From Saururus chinensis (lineage: Eukaryota > Streptophyta > Magnoliopsida > Piperales > Saururaceae): DNA of 64,000 bases. This document shows positions 23,447 through 35,990 of this stretch, piece by piece. The notes below the pieces were generated by a model that ran no database searches, had not been told where the DNA came from, and saw only the letters and a program-made list of their open reading frames with translations. The stretch lies in assembly GCA_035235625.1 (NCBI GenBank), contig CP141140.1, positions 22,650,685-22,714,684 of the forward strand, in the 5' to 3' direction. How positions within the stretch are numbered: the stretch's first letter is position 1; each line of letters begins with the position of its first letter. The translations under genes and the position numbers were made by a program.

Positions 23447-26400
23447 TGTAACATCCCTCATTTTTTACACTTCCCTAAATAAATGAAATTGATCTTGTAC
23501 CCAAATTCACAATTTCACTTGCAGAATTACTGTTAAAATTAATATTAAATAAAAAATGTAAAATTCAATTATAATAAATATTTATAAATTCAGTTACATT
23601 TTTAGATTGAATAAGTGTTTAAAATATATAAACAATGTACAAAAAGTACATAATGCAACCCTAGTGCTATGACAGGACACCGCATAAAAGAGCAATAAAA
23701 TTATTTAAAACAAATTTATTACATCACATATATAATTATCGATGACCTATGAAATCAATATCTATAAATCACTATTGTGCTACAACATTGTAATTCGTCT
23801 TGGGAGCATACATATACATATAATTACCATCAAAATAAAAATTTTAAAACATAGATGGAGATATTAATGTTAAAAATAAGAAGTATAACACAAGAAATGT
23901 TGTTCCTAACATTGTAGATGAAATGTTCTGTAAAGCATTTAAATTCTTGTTATCTCCCCATAGTGTTAAGAAGATTAAGGCATTGTGAGCTTCATCGTCT
24001 CTGATTACAACAAAAAATTATTGTTTTGACTATTCAAATACAGAAACTTCCTTTAATGGTCAAACCCTTAGAAGTAAAAAGTTGGCAACTGCTAAACAGT
24101 GACATTTTTACCAACTAATTACAGACAAAAAGTAGTGCTTATTATTCATGGATGGGAACTTTCTTTTATCAGTTGTCAAGGAAGTCAATGCAGCTTTGGA
24201 GAATCGACGGCTGATCACCAAAATAACTAAAGTAACAGGGTATCCTTTTGTTCAACTTGGATAACAAAAATGTCTCCTTTTGCCCCATCAATGTCTCCTG
24301 CCCCAACTTAAAACCCCCCGGAAAGGAACAAAAAATGTGCGTTCCCAAGTAACTCAAAGTGGTTGGTACTTTTCATGAAAAATTTGAACCGTAGCAATTG
24401 TGCTTGGATTCCAACTTCCAAGCGTCCCCACCAGAACCAGGTTGATGTTGTCTGCCACATAGCTGGAAAACAGATTCACATTGTTTTAACTTTTTTCAGA
24501 GAGGAAAAGAGAGGTCAAATCTGAAGGCAAATTCATACGAAGAGTGTTCATTTCATAGCTATCATATAAAGAAAATGTAGATAATATCTAAATTCAATTG
24601 TCATATACTATTGACAATTTTAGAAGTTGTGAGAAAATAATAGAAGTTCAAAAGATGTATTTCATTTAACTTATATTAATAGCTACATTTAGAAAAATAG
24701 TGATTTTTATTGAATGATAAAACTCACATAGAAGAGAAGGAAAAATAAGCTTATGGTACTCTTTTTTAAGTACCAATTACTTAAATTGAATAAAATAAAG
24801 CTATTAATATAGAACAAACTTTATTTGTACTTAGTAGAAGTACTTCACTCAATGCATTTCAACATACTTGAAATTAACTCACTACCACACTACACATGTG
24901 AATTAATATCTAATCATGAATTCTAGCAGAAATCATAAGAGAAGAATCGTTGAAATCATAACTCAAACCAAAACTCAACCACAAAGGCTAAACACATATA
25001 AGATCATTCATTTCATCCTTGAGTCATGACATTCACCAACATCCACACATCAACTAACTACATTCTATCATGTCAAGTCAATCCATTAATAGGTTGCAGT
25101 CCTACTAAAAATATGTTTAACTATAGAGAATCAACCATTCACAATTTCAAGATGACAATTTCAACATCATGCCACAAAACATAAGTCATTCCATAAAATC
25201 TCTAATCATATATCCCAACTTCATAACCTCAATAGCATACTTTTCCAGTAGCATAATATAGCTCAAAACACTCCACATTCATATAAAATTGGCAAGTTAA
25301 AGTGGAACCATCAAAATAAACATCATGTGAACAACATAAAATTCTGCTGTGTAGCCGTTCGAACGCCCTGCAAGCTATTTGATCGGCTAAACAGGAAAAA
25401 TTCAAATTCATAATTTGGCCGTTCGAACGCCCAGCAGGCCGTTCGATCAGCTAAACTAAAAATTTGTCGATCTGATAGTGTTGCCGTTCGAATGCCCAGA
25501 AGGGCCGTTCGAACGCCAACAAGGCAAAACTGATCATCTTCTTCCTTTCACAATTTCAAACCGAAACTCCATTTATAACACTTCAAATCAACATCTAACA
25601 ACCTAAATACCATCAAAAGTCCTCCATGACTTCCAGAATGCTAAACCACATCATAACAAGATAAAACCCTATGAAATCGGGATTAAAGATTACTATTTTC
25701 TAATTATGCCATTAGCATACTAAAACAAGTAACTCCATTCAAAATAAGCCACAAAATCAAGAGTTTTACCATAGATAAACTAAAATTTCGAAAGTACATT
25801 ACCTTATCCCTTGATTAAGCTTGGATTTGATGGTCACCCTTCTTGAAAACCTTACAAAGACATAGAGTTTGAATTAAACTCCATTAAAATCGATTTACCA
25901 AAGAAAACCATAATTAAAAACTTAGATCTAGGGCTTGTTGAACATAAAAATCGGATTTTGAGAGCTAGGGTTTGTAGTAAAAATATAAATCAGTAGTTTT
26001 GATGTCCAAAAACGAGTTGAAACAAAGGGAAAATGGTATTTAGAAGGGATTAAGAAGAAAGCTAGGGTTTAGTGCTTAATTAGAATAAGCTTACCTTAGA
26101 CACCTTCTAATCCAGGCCTAATTGGGGATTAAGCCTGACCTCTCCTCCTCAGCCTATTCCCAAAATGGGAATGACTCAGGTTTGGCCTTTTATAGTAAGG
26201 GTTGGGGTGTGTATGGGTAAGTTATGGGGTGTAAATAAAAAAAGTAGGCTAAAAATGGGTATTTTACAAATTTGAGCACTAATTAAGTCTAAGAAAATTT
26301 TGAAATTTTTTGTATAACCTTAAGTAGATATCTGGGTTCATTTCACACAAAAACCAAAATTTTGACGGTGGGGCCCACAGGGGTCCTGCCAAAACCCTAA

Positions 26401-26615
26401 TTTTCAAAAAATAGTGAAAATTAAGAAAAATCCCAAAAATTCACATTTGACTCAAAATCACTTAAAACCACTAATCTTAAAGTTGATTTTTGTTAAAACC
26501 ATCATAAACACTATTTATTTATAAAATCACCGAATAAATCAGAAAACGCATTAACCTCACGATAACCGATAATTAAAGAAAACCAAAAACCGGTTTAGAG
26601 ATGAGGGTCCTTACA
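23447..26615 (-). mobile_element. Solo LTR of about 3.2 kb
   Basis: Reading the minus strand, it starts TGTAAGGACCCTCATC at 26615 and ends TGAGGGATGTTACA at 23447. Short inverted ends like these are typical of LTRs. The first few hundred bases resemble the plus-strand sequence beginning at 63181: TGTAAG.TCCCTCA, then AACCGGTT, and later a TATA-rich block followed by AATTGGGAA-like text. No coding is seen. The flanks ACAGT and TCACG do not match, so the duplication is lost or one border is from another copy. It abuts a fragment of an older LTR on the right. Confidence 0.65.
25354..25524 (-). repeat. Cluster of GCCGTTCGAACGCC repeats
   Basis: Five units of GCCGTTCGAACGCCC or close variants occur at about 25354, 25418, 25438, 25483 and 25504. 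Each has the palindrome GTTCGAAC, or a one-base variant of it, at the centre. Spacing is irregular, from 20 to 64 bases. They lie inside the 3.2-kb LTR and are much richer in GC than their surroundings. Confidence 0.75.
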
Positions 26616-27070
26616 TCACGTGTGGTTGTGCCTGTAGTAACACGCAGCATGGGTCGCGACCGCACATTATGCATGCGGGCTAGTGTGCACCGCGTGCACG
26701 GCTTTTCATTGTCTTTTCTTTTTCTTTTTAATATATATCTTTAAACACGCATAACTTTCTACCCGGGATCCAGATTTGCGCATTCTTGGTACCGTTGGAC
26801 TCGTATCGACAAGCCCTTCAATACTAACCCACTTAGAGCAATATATTCCACTTTTTTAAGTGGGTCCTGCCTATATTGTACGCTTTTTGAGGTCATAACT
26901 TTCGGTCCTAACCTCCGTTTTGCATGTTCTTCGATTTGTTACATTCGTTTCTTAGAGCTCTACTCATATATGAAGGTTCTAACCTCTAAAACCTTATAAG
27001 ACTTATCCAAAAATTATCTAATTACCCCTACCCTTTAGGTTAGATATAATAGAAAAAGTGGGGTATTACA
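26616..27070 (-). mobile_element. Truncated LTR fragment, same group as the nested LTR at 10575
   Basis: On the minus strand it starts TGTAATACCCCACTT at 27070. It follows the start of the 10575-12528 LTR closely for about 400 bases, with shared blocks such as GTTAGTATTGAAGGGCT and AAGTTATGACCT. It then stops at the border of the 3.2-kb LTR. The remaining part is not found to the left. Confidence 0.65.
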
Positions 27071-28524
27071 CATTGTGAGAGCGACAAACAAAAACTAAAG
27101 CTGTTTTAGCTTTAGCCAGTATAGGGGGTAGCCGCAGGTTAGCGGTGGGACTTGGGCTCCCAAAATCACTTAATGGCAATGATCTAGTTGATCCCAGTCC
27201 CTCGCCTAGCTGTGGCGTTGGCCTTTGCGCTTGCCAGAAGAATTACTATAAAACAAAAAAAAGGTCATTTGGCCCCAGCTGGCCACAGATGGCTATGGGG
27301 CCAGGGCAGTTGGTTCCGCCACGTGCCGACAATCAGGCTAGCCTTGGCCCCTCTCCCCATCATGGCGACTCTACCAGGGGCTTGCAGGCCTCTTGTCGGT
27401 TGCAGAAAAGATGACCTACAAAGTGTGTCATTAGTTCGGGTCCGAGTTGATTGACCCAACCCATTTGGCCAGGATCTGGCCTGGCTAATTCTAGCCCAGG
27501 TCTAGGTTGGCTGGGCTATTTTTGGCTGGAGTATGAGCCGACTGAATTAAAAAAAGAAAGAAAGGAAAGCATTAAATAGTGGCCGGTTCATAATGATAAA
27601 AATATCATGTTTTTTTTATAAAAATTACCATTGGACCAAGTGAGTGTCTAGGTCTCCTGACCAGTTTCAAGATGGGAAAAATCCCAAAGGCTATGAAATA
27701 ACGATTTTATCCTTGTACTAAACTATAGGATAATATTAAATTACCTAACTTGAGCTTTGGGGGCCTGTAAGAGGACTTAAAAATTGAGAAAATTTTTAGT
27801 GAGAGGTGAGGGTTAAGTCACATGGTGATGATAATTAACTATTTTGCCCCCTATGACTAACAATGAACTGTAGAGCTAACAAAGATTGGTTCCAAGGGAT
27901 TTATAACCTCATAAAATATCTAGAAAATTAGTATGAGTCCATAACATCAAGGAGTACATGTGAGATTACTTTTTGACCCAATGAAATTAAGGAAGACTCT
28001 AAACAAAATGACAAAAAAATCCCTATAAGTGGATTGGCCCATATTCACATGAAAAGAATCAATGGGCCAATATGAGAGTAAAACCTCTTGAGAGGTTAAG
28101 GACTTACCCAAAAACAGAGAGGACCGTGTCTTATGTTAAAAAATTATCTAATTGCCCTTAGGTTGATTATATCCCATTTTAATAGAAACTTCTAACAGAA
28201 GAAGAGGTAAGGCTCTAGAGTCTAATGTTATAATTGAATTTGGATCTTAGTAATATGATCCATTTAGACATGTGTGGGTCTGTATTAACTATGCTTCATT
28301 GTTTTAATATTTGTTATTTATGTTGTGTTAATAGTTTATCACTCGCTTAAGATTAATGGGGTTAGATATTTTTGGATTGAGCGAGAACACCTAATCAAAA
28401 TAAAAACTAAAAGACACTCATAGAGGATTTAAACTAGTTCACAGAGTAAACAATGTTTCAACTTGATAATTTGCATTGGTTAATGAATAGATACAGTTTT
28501 GAGTCTTGACCCTAGTCTCAAAGA
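27071..28524. other. Repeat-like DNA, no gene seen
   Basis: A GC-rich part (27120-27540) is full of GGCC and CCAGG blocks. From 27560 AT-rich unassigned sequence follows. The open frames near 27145-27454 overlap on both strands and match nothing known to me. Confidence 0.4.
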
Positions 28525-30825
28525 GACTTATAGAGTTTGAGATAATCATTATGAATCATTGTTTGTTTGTTGAGCATGGATAGTGTTTTGGATAATTTTT
28601 ATTAGTCTTAACTCTATTAAGAAGTTGTTGATTCGGTTGTTCCAATGCACCTCCCTGTTAGAGAGAGCTCTATGTGAGCCTTTGCTTACAATTGATCTAT
28701 TTAGGATTATTTAGTGTACATATATTTGGAGTAGCTGACATCATACTTGGTTGGCTTCTTCTACTACTTCTATTTAGGTGCAGTTGTGAGTCATGTCTTA
28801 CCACTTCGGTTAGGTCCTTAGGGGCCATGTTGGGTTATGGTACTTCTTGGTAGATTCTAGGGCCACATTGTGAATAAGTCTCTTTTGAGGATGGTATATG
28901 GTAGTTATATTATTTGTCACTTAGGTTGACATTTAATGAGTCTGTTTCACTTTAAGATTAGATGAGGATATTAATTATGAACAAAGATTTGTGAGATAAT
29001 TAATAGAATTTATTGTTATTTATTATTTAATTAGAATAAGTGAATCAATTAAAAGACTTGCATCAAATATGTGCTAGTTTATTGTATTACATGTTTGATG
29101 CTATGCTTATTCAAATACTAAAGTTTTTAGGCAGAATTACATACAAATACAATATTGTTGGAAGTAATATTAGAGATGTTGTCCAATAGTAAGTAGGTAA
29201 CTAATATCTGATGATGTTGGCTCGATTTGAACAATATTAAATAATATTTTTGTTATTCTTGAAACTTTATTCCAAATAGATGAGATGTTTCATTATCGTT
29301 TGGTCTTGTTGGTTACAGATTCTTTAAGCGAGGGCTAGCGAGACTAGGATCGTCTGTGGGGGGTTGAGGATGGCATTGCACTAATGGGATTTAATTTCCT
29401 TCTTTTGCAAATTTGTAAGTAATTTTAATTACTAGCGTGAGAGCTAACTTTACCTAGTTATTTATTTTTGGATGGATGACAAAACTGTACTTCAAGGGTC
29501 AATATGCTATTTATGGATGTTTGACACACATAGTAATATCATATTTTTTTATATTTATATTTATAAACCCAAATTATCATGACTTAAATATTTAATAGAA
29601 TATTTTTTGTATTTAAAAATTAAAAAGTTTCCTTATGATTTACTGTTCCTGTAATTAAAAAGGGTTTTAAAAATCTGGTTCAAGACAAAAAGACTGATAG
29701 GGTTTAAGATAATCATTAAGAATCCTTGTTTGTCTGTCTAGCATTAATAGAGTTTGGGATAGTTTTTTTAAGTCTTAGCTTTATTGAGGAGCTATTGTTC
29801 AATCGTGCTAATGCACCTCCCCTTTAAAGGGAGCTATGCGTGAGCCTTAACTCATAACTAATCTATTTTGGATCATTTAGTGTACATACATTTGGAGTAG
29901 TTAATATCCTGCTTAGTTAGCTTCTCTCACCACTTATGTTTCAGATATAATTGTGGGTCATGCCCTTCTACTATGGTCAGGTCCTTTAGGGCTAAGTTGG
30001 GTTACGATACTTCTTGCGGGATTCTAGGGCCACACTATAGATAAGTCCTTTTCGAGGATGATATATGGTTATTGTATCATTTGTTACTTAAGTTAACATT
30101 TGATGAGTCTGTATGTCTTTGAGATTAGACGAGGATATTAATTTATTGAACAAAAGTGTGAGATAATTAATAGAATTGATTATTATTTATTATTTAATTA
30201 GAATAAGTGGAACAACTAAAAAACTTGCATTAAATGTATGCTAGTTTAAGATAATTAAGCATTATATGTTTGATACTATGCTTAATTACATCTCGATCCG
30301 ATCTTATTAGAATAAACATTAAAGATGTTGTTCAATAAGTATGCAGACAACTAATATCCGATCATGTTGGCCCGATCTAAAAAAATATTAATTAATATTT
30401 TTATTATTTTAAAAACTTTATTCTAAATAGAGAATATGTTTTGTTGTTGTTTGGTTTTATTAGTTGCATATTCTTTAAGCGAGACTAAGACAGTTGATGG
30501 GGGGGTTGAGGATGATGTTGCATTAGTAGGACTTAATTTCCTTTTTCTACAATTTTGTAAGCAATTTTAATTACTAATGTGAGAGTAACTTTCCATGGTT
30601 ATTTGTTTTTAGGTATATGATAAATTTGTACTTAGAGGGTTAATCTACTATTTATAGACTTTTGATACATATAGTAATATCATATATTTTGATATTTATA
30701 TTTATAAATCTTAATTATTATGATCTAAATGCTTAATTAAATAATATAATTTATATTTAAAAAACTTTTTTTATGATAAAACATTCGTATAATTAAAAAG
30801 TTTTAAAATTTTGAATCGTGATGAG
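28525..30825 (+). repeat. Two direct copies of a 1.17-kb unit, LTR-related
   Basis: The blocks 28525-29690 and 29695-30825 are collinear at an offset of about 1.17 kb. Shared landmarks are GAGATAATCATTA, ATGCACCTCCC, GGGCCACA and a GTAATATCATAT block. Divergence is clear by eye. Parts near 29160-29230 and 30300-30370 (TATTAGAATAAACATTAAAG) resemble the 3' section of the LTR near 50300-50400. I infer an old duplicated LTR segment in plus orientation. No coding is visible. Confidence 0.6.
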
Positions 30826-30906
30826 GGTGTAAGTTATCCAAACTTACGTATGTGCCGTAATTCGGTGGCTCGAGATGACTAGCTTTTATAATTGTGTGTA
30901 AGCTTA

Positions 30907-30990
30907 GGCTCGGAATAAGAGACTCGTACTTGCAATATGAGTGACAAAGGCTCGGAATAAGAGACACCCGTACTGCAATATGAGTGAACT
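30907..30990. repeat. 42-bp tandem duplication
   Basis: Two copies of GGCTCGGAATAAGAGAC, each followed by a near-identical CGTACTGCAATATGAGTGA part, start at 30907 and 30949. The rest of the 30826-31125 stretch shows no gene. Confidence 0.75.
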
Positions 30991-31125
30991 TATATGATAT
31001 ATATAGAACCCCACCTCAACAAAAGTGCAACATGCTCGAATCGAACCAGGAGGAGAGCTCCAATGCGGATGTACAGTCTGAACAGGCTTTGAAGAGTAAA
31101 GTTAACGTGTCTGGTTCTTTTTGTA

Positions 31126-31301
31126 CTCTTTGTCCTAAATTAATAATTTTATTTGAAAAAAAATTATTTTATATTAATAAATATTTATTTAATTTAAATA
31201 ATTAAATACATAAATATCATAAGCTTATTCTCTATTATTACAGATGTAAATTTAATTATTTAATAAAAAATACTATTATAACTAATAATATAGGACGGAG
31301 T
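31126..31301. mobile_element. Stowaway-type MITE
   Basis: The ends are inverted (CTCTTTGTCCTAAATTAATA left and AACTCCGTCCTATATTATTA reversed on the right), bounded by TA on both sides. The interior is AT-rich. It lies about 390 bp upstream of the GOST-type gene, at the outer promoter edge. Confidence 0.75.
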
Positions 31302-31379
31302 TAAAATTTTGAATTAAGTCCGATTTTCGCACGGAGGGCCCCTCTGTCTCTGGCCTACATTCATTTCAGGCCCACTTAT

Positions 31380-31687
31380 AGACCTGTCGAGCGGGATGCA
31401 AGGCGGCGAGAGTTCTGTGCGCGAGCGTGCTTGGAGCATTTTCAACGGGGCAGCGCCGGGACGGCAGTTTCTTTGCTTGGACACTCGGATCACATGTCCG
31501 AAACTCCACTCTAGCTTTCCGGTTCCCGGATTTGCAGTAGAAAAGAGACCAGAAACGGAAACGCCGCCGTTTCCTTTCCTCTCTCAATTTCGACGTCATT
31601 AATGGCTTCCCTCTAATCTCTTACCAGCTCAAGCCAAGCTTTTGATTGGGGTGGTGCGGTTGGAGAAGAGAAGGAAGGGAGTTGGAA
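31380..31687 (+). promoter_or_regulatory. GC-rich promoter and 5' UTR of the GOST-type gene
   Basis: A CpG-rich stretch directly upstream of the start codon, ending in the purine-rich leader GAGAAGAGAAGGAAGGGAG. No TATA box stands out. The boundary between promoter and leader is not visible. Confidence 0.4.
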
Positions 31688-34600
31688 ATGCGACGGACGA
31701 GGGATCTTCCTCTACCTCCCGCCGATCGGGATCCCGCTTCCTCTGGGATTCTGCTTCCACTACTGCTGCTCCTGCTCGGGATCGACGGCGCGGGCGCGTC
31801 CATCCACGAGTACTCCAACGAGGGCTTCATCCCCAAGCTCAACTCCTTCTTCTTCCACGGCGGCAGCGAGGGCCTCTACGCCTCCCGCCATCACGGCGCC
31901 GCCGCCGAAAATGCCTCTTCTGACTCCAGCACCGTTTTCGCCACCACCGGCAAGTCTTATATCTCGTACGATCCCTTCTCGGAATATCGGATTTCATTTT
32001 GGTTGGCTCATGTCTGTCATATTGCCTTTTCTTTTCCCGAGCTTTTCCCATTTTTCCTCTTCCATCTCCTGATATGCGATTGTCTTTAACGATTTCGTGT
32101 GTTATATTACTATCTATTTTTTGCTTATCTTTTTTCCATATAAATCTTCGCGGGAGTGGTAGATGGAGATTGGAATTCGTCTTTGCTACTTTTAAATTTG
32201 ATGACGTTAGTAGGAATCAAACTAACCCTAGTTGGATCTCTGAGAGCCACAACCCACTCCGTAAAATTGTTTCTATCCATAAAGTTGGTTGCGTTTGTGT
32301 AATCACGTGTGATGACCATATTTAGGAATAAAAGCAGTCACAATTTGATAATTCGTAAATAGTTTAACTCTGATAGCCACAAAGTACTCCGTGAATTAGC
32401 TCACATTCATAAGCTAGACTACCAGTTTATGTAGGTTCCATTTATTGTACTTATCAACTACATACACTAGACTACCAGTTAATGTAAGTTCCACTATTTC
32501 TATTTATGATTCTATACAACTATGTCTTAGGTTTGAGTCAATCACTTTCCGACGGCCTAAAGAGGCTATTTCCGAACAACATTCCATGCAACAGAGAACT
32601 GGACTGGTGGAAGCTATCATACTCGAGATCAAGGACAGGGAGAAGATTGGGGGCAGCTATCTGAAAACTGAAGATATATGCTGCACCCCCAAACTTGATG
32701 CTACTGGATCCTGCAAAGTCGGGGAAGTGATCTTTCAGCCTGATCGTGAAAATAGAGATTCTCCCAAGCGAATTCAGACCTTTTTTGAAGGAACCCATGA
32801 GGAAGCAAAGATGGAACATACAACTGTTGAGATCAAAAGCACTGGAATGTACTATTTATATTTTATGTTCTGTGACCCGCAACTCAAGGGTACAGTTATC
32901 TCTGGAAAAACTGTTTGGAGAAATCCGGAAGGTTATCTACCTGGGAAGATGGCTCCATTGATGACATTCTATGGATTCATGTCCATAGCATATCTGTTGC
33001 TTGGTCTTCTTTGGTTCCTCCAGTTCGTGAGGTACTGGAAAGATATACTACAGCTGCATTACTGCATTACAGTTGTAATTGGTCTAGGGATGTGTGAGAT
33101 GGCATTTTGGTACTATGAGTATTCAAACTTCAATTCCACTGGAAGCAGGCCAATGGGTATAACCATATGGGCAGTAACGTTTACAGCTGTGAAGAAAACT
33201 GTGTCGCGGCTTCTTCTGTTAGTGGTTTCAATGGGATATGGTGTGGTAAGGCCGACACTGGGTGGGCTGACTTCAAAAGTGGTGCTTTTAGGTCTTGTGT
33301 ACTTTATGGCGTCAGAGGCTTTGGAGCTTGTTGAGCATCTGGGTAATATCAATGATTTCTCTGGAAAAGTTAAGCTTTTCCTGGTTCTGCCTGTGGCTCT
33401 CTTGGATGCGTGCTGTATCTTATGGATCTTCTCGTCATTGTCTAGAACCCTCGAAAAGCTTCAGGTACTTACCTTTCCAATATTAACACTTTGCTGATGG
33501 AATTGGATTCTGTCAATTCTGTATCTAACTAATTTATATTTTATATATGAAACTGTACTGATTCAGCTGAGTTATTTTGGTTTCAGATAAGGCGAAGTTT
33601 GGCCAAACTTGAGCTATATCGGAAATTTACTAATGCCCTTGCAATTGCTGTGCTTTTTTCTGTTGCTTGGATTGGCTATGAGGTTTATTTTTATCTTTAG
33701 CATTCCTTTCCTTTTTTCAATTTTGTATATGTTTTGTTTAGATAAGTACTGACACTTCATACCTGTGCAATTCCTCCATTGTTCTTGTTCTTTTCATTCA
33801 AAGCAATTGCCAATTTTACATTTTTGAAATGCATTTTGCAAGTTAGTTGTTGTCATCTGTCCCCCTTAAACCACATCAATTTTCTTTAATAGTTTCAAGT
33901 GGCATGTATAAGGAATCTTGATTTAATTTTATTATTATGCAGTTGTATTTTAATGCGTCAGACCCCTTGAGTGAGCTGTGGCAAAGAGCTTGGATTATCC
34001 CAGCCTTCTGGTGTGTGCTTGCATACTTGTTGCTTGCAGTCATTTGCGTCCTATGGGCTCCATCCCATAACCCAACTAGGTACTTTCTTTAGTCATTGCT
34101 TTGTGCTTTTTAAAACTTTTTTCTTAATGTTTTTGCCATTGTTGTTGGTATAGAAATGTTAAATTCATGAACTATTGAACTAGGTGGATTAATCCTTAAT
34201 GCACGAATTTTGATTGTTCCATGTAATTACCATGCCAGCAAATTTCCAGTCTCATTAAATACTAGTCAACTATCTATTTTTCCGTTTATAATATTTTCTG
34301 CATATAGAATGAATGCTGCTCTATATCTGTGTATGTATATTCTGTAGGAAGAGGGTAAAGGTAAAAGTTTATGTTAGCTCCCTTTTCTTGCCGGTTTGGA
34401 AATGTGAGGTAGATAGTGATAGATATCATATCGCACAGGAGTTCATTGTTGAAACAGTTTCTAAGGCAGCTTTGAGTTTTACCTGTTTCCAGGCAGTGTA
34501 TAGATGTAATTCATATGGTTTCTTATTTGCAGGTATGCTTATTCGGAAGACACAGGTGACGACTATGATGAGGAGGGTGTATCTCTGACTGGCAGTGTAA

Positions 34601-34707
34601 CGCAGGTGGTTACAGGGGAGATGGTGAGCAAACTAGAGAGGAAAGAAAGGAGGAAGGATCACGTGTTTGGCCTCGGGGAAGATCTTGAGGAAGACAAGCG
34701 AGAGTAA
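31688..34707 (+). CDS. TMEM87/GOST-type seven-transmembrane protein, five exons
   Basis: Exons 31688-31965, 32531-33464, 33587-33682, 33943-34079 and 34533-34707 keep the frame and give 539 residues. Residues 17-36 form a signal peptide. A lumenal domain follows (IHEYSNEGFIPKLNSFFFHGG, then FESITFRRPKEAI across the first junction). Seven hydrophobic helices run from about residue 236 (MTFYGFMSIAYLLLGLLWF) to the AFWCVLAYLLLAVICVLW helix in exon 4. The tail is acidic and charged (SEDTGDDYDEEG) and ends EEDKRE. This is the 'lung seven transmembrane receptor' family; animal TMEM87 proteins act in the Golgi, and the plant members are little studied. The Met at 31688 directly precedes the signal peptide; an upstream in-frame Met at 31646 is less likely. 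The first donor (TC|GTACGA) is weak but restores the conserved motif. Confidence 0.88.
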
Positions 34708-35707
34708 ACAGAATTATGGTTGCACTTGTTGCTTTATATGTACAGAGAGAGACCTGTAATGAAAAACTAAAGTTTAATTGGCCAAGTTCGTGTTAGCCTC
34801 CAATGAAATGATTTTGTCTGGTCGCAGCTGCTTGTGCCTGAATTGGCCTGTTACATTTTGTCATATTTCAGATGAGAAGGAACGTATACGTCTCTGTAGC
34901 GACGGTAATTTGAGCACACTTAAAATTACATGATTATGAACAGTTCGATTGCTCTTGGTGCCTCTGGGTAGTCCTTCGGTGAAGCATTACGTCCTCAGGC
35001 GTCTAGTGCCTCTGACTTTCTACCCATTAGCCGCTCGGTAGATCATGTGGGAAAATCAGTTGTTAAATCTAAAGAGTTGCACTCGAACTATCTTGTGAAT
35101 AACGCTTGTTACTGATACAAGGACTCTGGGCTTGGGTTCGGTTGGGTGTCCAGGCAAAGTGAGGTCCACTTTTGGTGATTTCAATGTATGTATTGCCGTC
35201 TCAAAAAGGTGCAAGAATTAGTTTCGCTTGATGGGGCCGTAGGAATTCTTGGGTAAGATGCTTCTCGTCAGTCCTTTGTCTGTAACGAGCCCATGTTCGA
35301 TGCCTAAAGTTTAATCAATCTGGATTCTTGCAAGTTGCTTCCCATGTTTTGTATTCCGAGTTTACTAGTAGACTTGTTGAGAAGGCACACGGTTAATGGT
35401 GATACCTATAAAACGAGAATATTTGTTCCATTTCCTTGAGCTGGCTTACCTTTTTAAGGTTTTCGCTAAGGCTGTAGGATGTATCCGTTCACCTCCGTAA
35501 ACTCTCATGCATGTACACATATTCATAATTTTTTGAAGATTACATGTACATATCGCAAATTATATCTAGTAATGTAGCGATCACATAAAGACACATTTCA
35601 CACTACAGCACTACACCGAGATGGCAAAGAATGAACGCATAACCCCATTAATTCCAGTGGTACCCTGTTTCTTATTTACCCGATATTATCTTTGAAATTT
35701 CTCAATT
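34708..35707. other. 3' UTR of the GOST-type gene and intergenic DNA
   Basis: The first 150 bases should be 3' UTR, with AATGAA-type polyadenylation signals near 34757 and 34801. The rest shows no conserved coding. Confidence 0.45.
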
Positions 35708-35905
35708 TTATCTTATATTAGTATAAATTTTTTTACTTGCCCCTTTTATTTCATCCTCCTTGTTCTCTGGCATTGTGTCAGAGATAAAGAAATCCGCCAC
35801 TTTTTTTATGGCCAAATCATCCACCATATGGTAGTCTTCATGAATCTGTACTCCCATCAAAACAAAATACGAATCGCGTTCATCAAGACCAGATTTTTCC
35901 ATCAA
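35708..35905 (-). other. Open frame of unknown origin, possible gene fragment
   Basis: A 65-codon frame contains MEKSGLDERDSYFVLMGVQI and DDLAIKKVADFFISDTMPEN. The composition looks like a real soluble protein and not a repeat. I recognise no family. It lies just downstream of the chitinase-like remains on the same strand and may be another relic. Confidence 0.25.
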
Positions 35906-35990
35906 GGAACAAAAATACCAACACTAGTAAAACCTTCATTTTGCAGTTCCTCTGATTGTGACGGGGGTGATGATGAATGCTCAGGCCGGT

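Noticed and set aside
25354-25524. Possible CRISPR-like array
   Set aside because: Spacing is irregular, units vary, the host is a plant and the repeats lie inside an LTR.
27145-27459. Possible exon in a GC-rich block
   Set aside because: Frames overlap on both strands, there are no splice signals around a conserved motif, and the block is rich in GGCC repeats.
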